Shown piece after piece: positions 11,501 through 22,700 of a DNA stretch of 64,000 bases. The position numbers and the translations under genes were made by a program. Source of the stretch: Protea cynaroides (lineage: Eukaryota; Streptophyta; Magnoliopsida; Proteales; Proteaceae); contig CM053269.1 in NCBI GenBank assembly GCA_028583415.1, positions 44,368,388-44,432,387 of the forward strand. The letters are read 5' to 3'. The notes beneath the pieces are model-generated. The model had not been told where the DNA came from. It was given only the letters and a program-made list of their open reading frames with translations, and ran no database searches. Positions within the stretch are counted from its first letter, which is position 1, and each line of letters starts with the position of its first letter.

Positions 11501-14500
11501 TGACTCACAATTGTGGGAGCTTTCTTTAAGGGGGCCACAACATAAAGTCAATGGTGATCAAGATTTCCAGGAGAAGCATGTTCTGAATCATTCTCATGCA
11601 TCGGCATTTTCAAGGTGAATTTCCTATTGATGAATCATCTGCCTATGTACTACTTGGTTTCTGTTGGTTTAACTGTCTTTATTTGATCGTAGGATATTAT
11701 ACTTAAATTTTACTGCTTTTCTGGGTGGGCCTTCGCGGAACGGTTAGGTTGCTCCATCATGACCTGGTGGTCATGGGTTCAAATATGGAAATAGCTTCTA
11801 CGAAGCGGGGATAAGGATGCGTATATTAGTCCCTCCCCAGACCCAGCAGTGGCAGGAGCCTCGTGCATTGGGTACAACCTTTTATTCTGGGAAGGGAGGG
11901 CGGAAAAAAAAGTTTGCTTGTTCTTGTGGATGAGTTCTGTTTCGTTATTAACTTGATCATGGGCTTTTTTTTTTTTTTTTTTTTGGTTTTAAAAACACTT
12001 GAAAAGAACTTCTAGAATTATGATCATCTGCAAATGTATTTATTTATTCTTGTGGTGTTTTCAACGTAGAAAACTTTTGTTTATAGAAACAATTATTTCC
12101 TTTGATCTCTTGTCCTCTGTTTTATCTGCTTGCATTAAATTACTTGAGTGAATTGTCTTTCTGATAGTAAAAGTTTGTACAGAGACAGAAGCACATGAAA
12201 ACTCTTTTTGAGTTTTTGACTATAAACATGATCTGATATTAACTGCTAATTGTGTCATGCTCATCATTTTCTTCGATTGTAGCCAGCAAAAAGGGCAAAT
12301 AAATAAATAAATAAATAAAGGGTAAATTACACTAACCTTCCCTATAGTTTGGCTAAATGATACGAACCTCCCTTGTCAGTTTAAAAATTACAATCAACTC
12401 CAATGAACTAACGGTGTTCACATGCGATAGTAAAATGTTTCATTTAACCTTATAATAGTGAGAGAATGGTGGGAGGACTGCTGTGCAACCCCAATCGTGA
12501 ACCAACTTGCGACTACAATCTCCATCGGCTCCTGCTAGTCCTGCGAAGAGAAATCAACACTGGCAACATCTGCAACGGCAACGTTGCAGATTAAGGAAAA
12601 AAAAATTCAACGCCGACGACATTCTGCATTTTGTTTATCTAATCACAAAACCCTGTAGGAGGACCCAACCAAAAAATAATGAAAAAATTGATGAATGGAT
12701 GAGCCATTACCCGCCTGAGAGAAGTTCTTGAGCAGCTCTCATGTCTCTTGTACTTCTTCACCACGTCAGGGCATCATAGGTGGAATGGATGATGTAGAGG
12801 AGGTAGACAATGATGGCCAGAGCAGAAAAGAAGCCAAAGCGAATGTAAGAGGGTCCATCGAGCGAACCCAACAGATGATGGTCCATACTATTTTAGGTCA
12901 GCCACATTGGGTAGCCGATGAGGTTAGTAGTTTATGTTTCCTAATTTATTTCTATGTCCTTGTTTTCCCAGTTCCTTGTAATTAGGAAAGTGCTATTAAT
13001 AAAAGGCAGCCATGAGAGGGAAGGTTATTCATGATCTATTTCTTTTCCCTCTCGAGAGTTCTCTCCAGCTTCTTCTTCACTTCTTTTCTTCGTGTTAGCG
13101 ATATAATAAGATTGGTTGTTTGTTAGAGTCCTTAGTCTAGTTTACTTTCTGTTTTACTTCTAGTATCATTGTGTAACTAGGACTGCTCTTTGCTTGTAGT
13201 ATCAATGTGGAACTAGGACTGCACTGTTATGTTGACATATGGCCCTAGTCTCCTTTGGCTGTGCTATTTCTCTTCTATAAGTAGATGTCACAGGTAGAGG
13301 AGAGCTACACAATTTTTTCTCTCCCTCTTCTCTTTTTCCCTCCATCTTTGCCTTCTCTCTTTATTCTCTATTTTGTTACATGGTATTAGAGCGGGTGCCG
13401 TTTTGAGAGTCGTCTAAAGTTCTTTGTCATGATCTGCAGCCACCATTGCTGCCTTTGCTGCATTTGAATTTCTGGTTTTTGTTTTCTATTCAATTTTTAT
13501 TGGTTTTCAATCCCCATCATCAAGTAAGTTCGTTTTCCGCAATCATTTCTCAGATTTGAATCTGCCTATGATTCGTCTGATATCTTCGTCTTTATTATCC
13601 TTCATTAATTAAGTTCATTGCTACTAATTAATTTCAGATCTGATCCATTACATTTGTACTCCATTGAATCAAAGTAGGTTTGAATTTTCTGTGTTTTTTT
13701 TTTTTTGGGGGGGGGGGTAAGTAAATTTTCTATGTTGCTTCATCTAATTGCTTGCTCTCGGGTTTAGGGCTTCATAGTTTACTTGCTAGTGAATAATTAA
13801 TTGTTACATGGTTTAAACTCCTACTCCATTAATACACGCTCAGATTCTTCAATAGCTACATATCAGTTAAAGATTTGGGCTTTAAATACAATTATTCCTT
13901 TCAATTGATTTTGGTTCTGGTTTTATTCTCACTCTTCTATTGTGATCGATTGCTGGTGAGTAATTACTGCTGCATATCAGTCTCTCTTAATGCATTAAAT
14001 ATCCAATCAATGGCTGCTACTAGGTTTTAATTCCTATTCGTTACCTGTATTCAATTGCTCAGTTTTATTCTCAGTTTTGATTGCTATTGAATTACAGTAA
14101 CTCTGGTTTCAGTTACCTTTTTTTCCTTTGTTGATCTCATTTATACATACTAATACCAGACCTGGAATCCAAATCAGATCTCAGTTTGGGACCCAAATCT
14201 GGGACTGACTTTGAGTTTAAAATTGCTATTGATTTCTGCAATCAATATTCTAGTGATTGGTTGCTGAATTGAATTAATGGTTAGTGAGTTAATTTCTTCA
14301 TTAATTATGTAATCAATTTGATTTGGTGGTAATCCTGGTTCAGCAAGGAGTCTTCCTTGGTTAAGATCTAACCATTAGATTAAAACCATCTTTTGATATC
14401 ATCTTCTAATTGGTTGCATTGCTATACATTATGATTTGCATCCAACGGCTAGTTTTCAAGATCTGCTTACTGATTCTGATCCACTATACCTTGTCTTTAT

Positions 14501-17210
14501 TGACGTGCTGGCTGATTCTGATCTATTATACCTGATCTGCTGTTGTTGTTGCCGTGACATTGCCTATTCTATATGCTACTGCCATTGATTTGCTACTGCG
14601 ATCTGCTGCTGCTCTCTGAGATCTCCTACTACTACAGTTACTTCTGCTGCTACTACTGCTGTTACTACTACTATTATTACTACTACTGCTGCTGCTGCTA
14701 TTGCTACTAGCTTGCTACTACTGCTACTATTGCTACTATTGTTGCTACTGCTACTGCTACTGCTACTACTGCTACTATTGCTCCCGCTGCTGCTACTACT
14801 GCTCCCGCTGCTGCTACTACTGCTCCCGCTGCTGCTACTGCTGCTACTTCTGCTGTCTCTTATTCTCTTAAATCAATGGCTGTTTTCAAATCTTCATCCT
14901 GGACTTACTGCAGCTGACACAGATCTGTTCCAAGCTGGGCATGGATGCTTTGTATGTTCCAGTTTGGGGGGGGGGGGGGGGGGGGGGGGGTGTTAGTTAG
15001 CTATATAATAAGATTGGTTGTTTGTTAGAGTCCTTAGTCTAGTTTCTTTCTACTTTACTTCTAGTATCGTTCTGTAACTAGGACTGCTCTTTACTTCTAG
15101 TATCAATGTGAAAGTAGGACTTGCACTGTCATGTTGACATGTGGCAGTCCTAGTCTCGTTAGGCTGTGCTATTTCTCCTCTATAAATAGATGTCGCAGGT
15201 AGAGGAGAGCTACACGATTTTCTCTCTCCCTCTTCTCCTTTTCTCTTTATTCTCTATTTTGTTACACTTTACTTTACGTTGTCACGAGAAGGTCCCAGCT
15301 ATTTTCATCCCTGAAACAATAATAATTTCCTCCAAATTAATAAACTGAACCTTAGATCAATCTTAGTGTTGTCAGATATTCCACCATTAACAATGAGGGT
15401 CTAATTATATCTTGCTACAAGGTAGTGGTGGAATACCACAGACAACATTTTTACATAAATAGCATTTTTTTTGTAATTACCACATCCATTGTTAAGCCAC
15501 TGACATATTGAAGATTGAGAACCCATGGATTTCAGTTTCTTGGCAATGATGGGTGGTTTCCAGAAGGCTGATTTTCTAATAGTAATTTCCCAACATTTGA
15601 TCCCAAGTTTTGTCAATATTCATTAGCACTTTCCATGACCAAATTTTCGGATTTGGAATTACTGGTTGACATGGATCTGAGGTTGAAGGTAAATGTTCAA
15701 TCATAAATTAACAGTGCAACGTACAGTATGGTTTGAGCATTCATGCACTAAGCCTATGTTGCTTCCCCTTTTAACTCATGAAATACATTTACTCCACTTC
15801 CCTTATTTGAGAATGATCTGCCCTGGCAGCTTATCTCTTTCCACTCTCTTCCCACCCTTAAATGAAATAGCAAAAAATAATCTTTGGATTAAACTCATGT
15901 TTATGGAGTATGGTTTCAGGGATTCTCTTTCTGATCCTTCGCTCCTCCCTCTCTTCCTTCGTTCTTTTGCAGGTATGGTGGTGGAAGACTTCATGTTTCT
16001 TGTCCAATATCAGGATCTTCTTCAGCCAGTTTATGCAATAGAACCAGTGACTCTAATGGTTCCAATTGCTGCATAAATCAAGGCATTGATGAAGGGAAGA
16101 GCATACCCTTTCCTCGTATAGAGAAATTGATTTATCCTCATAGAAATGGAGTTGAAGCTTTAATTTACTCTCAGTTATCTGGTAGAAACAAGGAAGATGC
16201 AGGCCCTTCAGCATCAGTTACTTTAAGAGAAAATGCCTGTGTTGGTCATTCTTCCACAGAGAAGTCTGTTTTACCTTGCCGTCAAGTTGAAGCTATACCT
16301 CTTCCCCTTCCTGTTGGTGCCCTGCCTTTCCAGAACCTTTGTGCTGGCTATGGTGCTATACTGCAGCCAATTTTCTGCCCAGAACCTTCTCGACCCCTAA
16401 ATGGGTCATCTGAAATTGAGAAAGCAACAAATTCGTGTGCTCCTAACACATCTGCTCAGGATTACAATCATCTTGTTAATGGACGTCATATCAATTCCTC
16501 TGGCTGTTTTGAGGACTGCCGACCACATCTGTCTAAGAAATCAATGGAGGATCAGAAATCCAATATCAAAACCTCATACCCTTCAGTGATGTTTTGCACT
16601 TATGATGATCAGATTGGAAATTGTAGCCGAGGTATTACTGATGCTAGTGGATGCAATGGCAATGATGATACAAGTGCAGCCGTCAACCCAAGAACTGTTA
16701 TTGGGAGTGGGAATGAAGATGGTTTCCAGATCTGTAATGGGGAAGTTATGGACCACTGTTCTCAACGTGAAGCTGCATTAGCCAGATTCCGCTTGAAACG
16801 GAAGGACAGATGTTTTGAGAAAAAGGTGACAAATATACTTGCTGCTTTCTTTGGCCATGTTTCATTCACACAATTTTTTTATGGAATTAATCTCAGTGGT
16901 TTCATTTTGATATTTTGGGAAAATTTTAATTTCTCCTGATTTACTACTATTGTTAAATGGCAATCTGTTGGTTTCACGTATTCTCTATTGTTAATTGGTA
17001 TATAAAAAAAAATTGTTTTGCAACTGAATTTACACTTGCTTTGGTTGTCAGGTTAGGTATCATAGTAGGAAAAAGCTGGCAGAGCAACGCCCACGCTTGA
17101 AAGGGCAATTTGTCTGTCAAGCAGTTAAATCAGCCAGGATTGTTTCAGAAACGGATGTTGAGTTAATAAACCATTTACCCAATTTGAAATATTGTCAGGG
17201 AATGATATAG
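8527..17210 (+). CDS. PRR7/PRR37-type pseudo-response regulator
   Basis: This is a circadian clock transcriptional repressor of the PRR family, acting in the nucleus. Exons, all with GT-AG borders and consistent phase: 8527-8770, 9690-9851, 9949-10079, 10226-10375, 10930-11080, 11170-11614, 15973-16825, 17052-17210. Together they encode 764 residues, close to the roughly 730 of Arabidopsis PRR7. The pseudo-receiver domain (about residues 55-178) keeps LLVENDD and the lysine in FLVKPVRKNEL. The phospho-acceptor Asp is Glu (DIVLTEVVMP), the family hallmark that prevents phosphotransfer. The middle is low-complexity and Ser/Asn-rich. The C-terminal CCT domain, about residues 694-736, spans the last intron (REAALARFRLKRKDRCFEKK then VRYHSRKKLAEQRPRLKGQF) and serves DNA binding. 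Intron 6 (4.36 kb) carries a SINE and an LTR element. An evening element lies upstream. Separation of PRR7 from PRR3 is by overall resemblance only. Confidence 0.93.
11726..11886 (+). mobile_element. Au-type SINE in PRR intron 6
   Basis: The 5' part is tRNA-like: a box-A-like GGTTAGGTTGC followed by a box-B-like ATGGGTTCAAATATGG. The body has the typical plant Au-SINE phrases GGATAAGGATGCGTATATTA, CCCTCCCCAGACCC and GGAGCCTCGTGCATTGGGTA, ending in CTTTT. Flanking TTCTGGG copies (about 11719-11725 and 11885-11891) may be the target duplication. It is non-autonomous and sits in the sense orientation of the host gene. Confidence 0.75.
12298..13092. other. Intronic spacer with AAAT microsatellite and possible Mutator-like end
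   Basis: An (AAAT)n tract at about 12298-12319 is followed by GGTAAATTACACTAACCTTC. This resembles the termini of Mutator-like elements found elsewhere in the window, but no inverted partner was located. Open frames at 12507-12985 match nothing I recognise. Confidence 0.3.
13093..15266 (+). mobile_element. Non-autonomous LTR retroelement (LARD/TRIM-like) in PRR intron 6
   Basis: The 5' LTR is 13093-13380 (288 bp) and the 3' LTR 14991-15266 (276 bp). Both begin TGTTAG, end GTTACA and share long stretches such as ATAATAAGATTGGTTGTTTG. Directly after the 5' LTR, TGGTATTAGAGC is one base from the standard primer-binding site TGGTATCAGAGC for initiator tRNA-Met. Directly before the 3' LTR is a run of about 24 G, acting as or replacing the polypurine tract. 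The 1.6-kb interior has no gag or pol sequence, only noncoding DNA and a CTG/CTA-rich tract. It must have moved with proteins supplied in trans. The target duplication is not clear (CTTCG against CTTTA). Confidence 0.85.
14620..14870 (+). repeat. CTG/CTA trinucleotide-rich tract inside the LTR element
   Basis: Degenerate tandem trinucleotides (CTG, CTA, CTT, with CTCCCGCTGCTGCTACTACTG repeated about three times near 14780-14850). The poly-Leu open frame here is an artefact of composition. Confidence 0.7.
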
Positions 17211-18130
17211 AGGTCAGAAAGTTAAAAGGTATGGGATGAAGCCTCGAAATTTTTCTGTGTAAAATTAGTGTTTTGTTTTCTTTGTCCCTCATTTAGGGCT
17301 GCTGGAACAGTAGCCATTACAATACAAGAGCTGTAAGAGGGTGGGGCCTAAAATCCCAATAATTGCTGTTGAACAGTGGAAAAAGCAACATTACTATGTA
17401 AGAGCTGCTAGCATGGTGGGGCCTTAATCCCAGTGGTTGCTGTATATTATATTCAATGGTTCCATGTGATACATCATAGTATATGGTTTCAAAACCAGGC
17501 TTATTGTCGCAATTTATGAAATCAACTTTTGAAATTCTGAACATGGTTCTGACATGGAGTGAGAGGGAAACTATTAACCAGCAAATTACACTTCTTTCCT
17601 CGTCATCTTTTGTACATGCATGTGCTTGAGCAGTACCTTGTAGTTATTTGGTGGTTCGTGTTGAGTTGGAAACAAGCTGAATGCCCTTTCCAAGTAGCAA
17701 ATATAGTTTACCAACACATGCATTCAGCATAGCAGAATTCACTACCGTGCTGGCTTGGATAGAGACTTTGTCCAACATCCGTAACTTAGAAGAAAAGGTA
17801 TGTTTGGACTAATTATCATAGCTTTCTTCACATATGATCCTTGGGTTACGGTACTATGTTGTACCAAGTATTATAGCTTTCTTATCTAATCCTTGGGTTC
17901 CTGTTCCAAGACTATGATGCACTATCCTATCTCGTTCTTCATTTCCATCCTTTTAACTCCTACTATTCTCCTCACCTGGGCTTTGCTTTTCCTTTTTTTG
18001 GCACTTTTCATCCAGAATGATGCTATTATGTAATTCATTTAGAAGAAAAGTGTGGGAAATGAATAATCATAAATAATGTATTGTTCTTGTTCAATTGACA
18101 AGCCCAGTATTATGATTAGTGTCCAGTAGA
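17211..18130. other. PRR 3' flank, no gene seen
   Basis: Probable 3' untranslated and intergenic DNA downstream of the stop at 17208-17210. A short imperfect duplication (CTGCTG..ACAGTAGCC / TGGGGCCT..AATCCCA phrases) occurs at 17300-17450. Nothing else is recognisable. Confidence 0.35.
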
Positions 18131-18135
18131 TTAAG

Positions 18136-18415
18136 GCTCTCTTTGGTATGTATTATAGAATTAATTATATAATATATTATGACATATGTAGTTGTTTGGT
18201 ATGATTAATGGTATTTATTTATATTTAAAATAAATTGATATAATCTAAAATCTACAAATAGGTTAAAAGGTGTTTGTCATTATTGTGATAATCTATTATT
18301 AGTTTTTTATTCTAGTGATATTGAACGGTTATTATTTATGATTCATAATTTATTTTCACAAATGATTTGTCATAAATAGCTCATAAATATAAATATAAAC
18401 TATACCAAAGAGAGC
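18136..18415. mobile_element. AT-rich MITE with TTAAG target duplication
   Basis: A 280-bp element with terminal inverted repeats GCTCTCTTTGGTAT and ATACCAAAGAGAGC (with one interruption), flanked by TTAAG at 18131-18135 and 18416-18420. The interior is AT-rich and noncoding. A partial copy of its left half lies at about 37478-37580. Confidence 0.75.
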
Positions 18416-18530
18416 TTAAGTTAATTCATATTTTATTTCATTTGGCATTGGAATTGGCTTTAGTTCTTATATTGTGATAAACGGTAATTAGTTGTTACTT
18501 TATGGTCCTGAATAGTGAGCTGTGACAGTA

Positions 18531-18726
18531 CAGATTCAAATCCTCTCCTCCCAATGATTCGGGAGGGAGGGGGACGCTCCCGTTGGATGGTCGACACGTG
18601 GGGCTGGGGTGACACGCTATGTCGGCTCAGGTGGAGTGCTCGGATTCACCCGAGTCCCATGTGTCGGCCATCCAACGGGGGTCTTCCCCCTCCTCCCGAA
18701 TCACTGGGAGGAGAGGATGTGAATCC
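18531..18726. mobile_element. Family A fold-back element, copy 2, with exact 9-bp target duplication
   Basis: A 196-bp palindromic GC-rich element. Left arm ATTCAAATCCTCTCCTCCCA, right arm GGGAGGAGAGGATGTGAATCC. It is flanked by identical GTGACAGTA at 18522-18530 and 18727-18735. A 9-bp duplication points to mobilisation by a Mutator-type transposase. Confidence 0.85.
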
Positions 18727-18735
18727 GTGACAGTA

Positions 18736-19788
18736 ACCCTGTAAGTTCTCTAGATATGCTGGTGGTCCCATTGACCAGAATATCTATGAAAATAGCCATT
18801 CAATAGTTGGCCTAACTTTCTTATGGTTTCACTCTTTGTTTCTCAATAGTTGGCCTGTATATATATAAGTGATTGGCAAATGTACATTCATTTGAATGGC
18901 CAGTTTACACGATTCATATATATATATATATATATATACAAACGAAAAGAAAAATAAAATCATGACAAAAGAAAGAGAACAACAAAAGTATATAACAGGC
19001 AGAGGATTTATATGCCATTAGAGCATCTTCCACGCTCAATCAATGGGTTCACAGTTCACTGGAAGGGTGCTTTACTATTAGTATACAAGAGGCCCACATG
19101 GTGGGACATGGTGAGGGAAGAGAGTTACATCATTTTCCTGAGGAAATAACCTCCTATCAGGAAATTAAAGAAAATTGAAGTCGTCTTCCAAAGCTTCATT
19201 GGAAACAAACATCCTTGGATATAGGAACCCTAACTGATATTAACCGAACTAAAGATAGATGAGATATCAGCACAAGAATTTCACCAAAATCTGATACGCC
19301 CTTTCAAAAAAATAAAAGGGGTTTAAGGTGATTATTCCCTCAGGACTAAAATAGAGTGATAATGCACGGCACTTGATACGGAGACTGGTAATTCATGGCC
19401 GTTTTGATTCTATACTTTGTAGCAGAGAACTCCCACAGACCTTTATATATTTCATTGCCTCGTTTATATATGTCGAGTTCAGAAAGCCAAATGTCAGCAC
19501 TGGCTTCCTTCCCAAACAGTCTGTATAACTGTGGTACATTCAGTATGTACATCTTAATCATGCGTTTGGATGAGATATACAATTCATTATATACAATAAC
19601 ATATTCCTCTCCCAATTTAAAAAAGAAAAAAAAGAAAAAAAGCAAAACGAGTTTACTCTGTTCTGCTCACAATTCAAAATGGAACTTGAATGGTTGAAAA
19701 GCTTGACCAAAAACAGGTATATAATAGGATCAGAGAGACCAGCAATATCAAGATAACTTACAGGTTATAGCCACGGCCTTCTCAACGT
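18736..19788. other. Intergenic between convergent PRR and NEK genes
   Basis: Contains a (TA)n microsatellite near 18918-18939 and an A-rich tract near 19620-19650. It probably includes the 3' untranslated regions of the two convergent genes. No further gene is seen. Confidence 0.35.
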
Positions 19789-22700
19789 TCACACAATTCG
19801 TCCAGAGTCCTCAGTCATCATTCCTTTGAGACTCTTTGCCAACCAGATTGCTGTCTCACGTGGAGAGACTTTATCCTTCCCAAAAGGCTTCAAAACAACT
19901 GCAAGCTCTCCCAACCTATTTTGCTGCAGCAATTCTGCAGACAGCTCTAACAGCCCTTCAAGAGCCTCTGCCCTCTGCCTAGAAGATTTCACATCCAAAA
20001 TTTCCTTTGCCAGGTTCCCATCCACGTTGGAGCCGGTAGTGGCAGCATCAGAGGAGTTTGAATTTGTTGGTTCGGAGCATTCAAGTTTTGGACTTGATAT
20101 GGTTGGTGCAGATATGTTCCTTGTATCGGTTTCCTCGCTGTGGTTCTTCACATAGATTTCCTTGACCCCAGAGCTGTCTGAAAATTTTGATTTTACAGTC
20201 ATGGTTTCCAGGCATTTTGATGCTTTCAGAGTTGATGGTGGTGTAGTGTTCATCACCATGTCTTCCCCTACTACATTTAGTAGCTTCCCTACATCCATAT
20301 TTTGAACCCCCACCTCCGCGCTCTCCATCACAGGCAGCTCACTCCCAATACGGAAGCTGCTGTGCCGTATTACATGAATGACATCATCAAAGGCCGGAGT
20401 AATATGAGTGGCAGTTGGCTTCTCAATCATTGAACTTGGCATAACAGACACCTCTGGATGAAAGTTCATTTGGGTAGCTGAAATGGTAGGTGTAATTTCT
20501 GTCACGGATGACAGGAGTTCTCTCACAGTAGACTTGTCATTGCCAATCAATGGAGGATGGTTTGACTGGGGCATCATACCTGGTCTACTACTAGGCCTTG
20601 CTAAAGAGACATCATCTTGACAGACATATTCCTGGTCAGAGCTTGGGAAAGAGGGCTCAACACCTGTGCTTGAACTCAATTCATCATTACTGAAATTAGT
20701 TTCCTGAAGATCCAGTTTTGTTTCAGATGCTATTGAATGTGATGTGGATCGACAATCATCTCCGTGGTTTCCCACTGACAGATTTTCGAGCCGGGCAAAG
20801 TTCAGACATGATGGAACCAAACAACTAGATGGATGACATTCTGAACTTTCATTCCACGGGTGTCTGTCATCATGATGAACTATCACATTTGACAAACAAG
20901 ATTTACTCTGTTCCTTCAAATCAGTCAAAGGAACAGCAGCTACCTTTTCATAAAGCTTAATACCTTGGGTCGACTTTGACGAAGACAGTGAATTGCTGTA
21001 TTCCTTTGGACGAGTCTCTGGACTTTCAATTTGAAGTAGTCCCTTACCATGATGAAGCAACACATTCGATGAATAACAGTTATGTTGTTCCTCCACAAGA
21101 GTAAAAGGAGCAGCTGCTACCTCATCACAAAGCTCAAAACCTTGAGTTGACATTGATGATGATAATGAATTACTGTATTTATTTGGATGAACCTCTGAAC
21201 TTTCAGTTGGAGGAAATATTTTGTCATGATGGAGTAACTGGTTCGACAAACAATAGTTTCTGTGCTCCTTTAAATATGTCATAGAAGCCACAGCTACCTC
21301 ATCACAAAGCTCGAAACATTCACCCAAATTTGATGATGACGGTGTATTTCTACATTCCTTTGGATTAGCCTCTGAATTTTCAGTTCGGTGGAGTCCCTCA
21401 TAATCATGAAGTATCAGGTTTGATGAACAAGAGTTGCTTTGTTCCATAAAATCAGTCAACGGGGCAGGAACTACTTCATGGCACCGCTGAAAACCTTCAG
21501 TCAATTTTGATAATGGGAGTGAGTTGCCGCAATCAGTCTGTATTCCTTTGGATGCTCCCGTTAGAGGCTTTTCAGACACAATTACAGTTTGTGGGTCATG
21601 AATCAGACCATTGGATGTCAAATTACGACTTGTTTCAGGCTCTTGTGTAACTTCACTTGAGCCTGGTTTCATGTCATTGTTCACAGGGACTCTGGTTTCA
21701 AGCCCATTGCACTGCTCAAAACCTTGAGTTGACTTTGATGATGAGAGTGAGTTGCTGCTGTCAGTTTGTATTCCTTTCGAGGAACACACACGATTCTTTT
21801 CAGGCATTATTACAATCCGTGGGCCATGCTTGAGACCATTGGGTGTCAGATTACGAATCTTGTCAGGCTTTCGTGTAACTTCGGTTGAGCCTTGTTTCAT
21901 GTCATTGTTCACAGGGACTGGGGTTTCAAGTCCAGTAACCCCAGTAGGCCTAAGTTGTCCTAAAAAGGAAGATCTTCTGGCCAGATTGGATGGAGGAGTT
22001 TTTTGTCTTGTCTTAGCAGGTTGCCCATTTTCTGCAGAGTGATTCACAGGCCCAGAGGGTGACATCCCATCATATTTAGCTTTTGTCTTTGGTGAGAATT
22101 CAAAGGCGGGTAACTGTAACGGATTAGGGAGGGTCAGTACAAGCTAGGCTTCAAACATATCAAAAAAACATCTGAAAAACAAAAAGGGGAAATTTATATT
22201 TTTCACCTGATGTTTCAAAGGATGTGATCCAGGGATTCGTTTCACCGAATCACTGTTCCCCTTTGCTGCCCCAACAGCTGCTGTATCTGCATTAGGCTTG
22301 AAACTAGAAGGAACAGCACTGGATTTTGGAATTTTGGGTGATGCTTCTATGTTAGCTTTTTGGCTCAATACACATCCAGCCTTTAAACGGTTGCCTTTCA
22401 TTGGGGAACTGTTTTCTTTAACTTTTCCCTCTTCTTTCACAGCCATTAGTATATTCTTGTGGGTTTTTGGTTGCTTCAATTCAACTTTGGGCTTCTGTGC
22501 ATCATGAAAGGGTTTCATCACCTCCTGCTCATCTGTTTTGACAGGGGATCTGTTATTACCATGTTCATTACCTAACGGAGGCTGCTCATAGTCCATTCCA
22601 TCATCAATTGAAGACGTATCTGTGTCAGCAGCCTTATGATCACAGTTGATCATCAATTTTGTCATGTTTTTCTCGCTTGAGATTAGGCTATCTTTATCAC

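Noticed and set aside
11178..11618. A free-standing small gene at this open frame
   Set aside because: It is exon 6 of the PRR gene, joined in phase to 11080 and 15973 by GT-AG introns.
14712..14996. Poly-leucine open frame ending in poly-glycine
   Set aside because: It is a translation of the CTG/CTA trinucleotide tract and the adjacent G run inside the LTR element. It has no protein character.
15693..16076. Separate 127-residue open frame upstream of PRR exon 7
   Set aside because: It uses a different frame from the verified exon 7 (15973-16825) and overlaps the intron end. It is a shadow.
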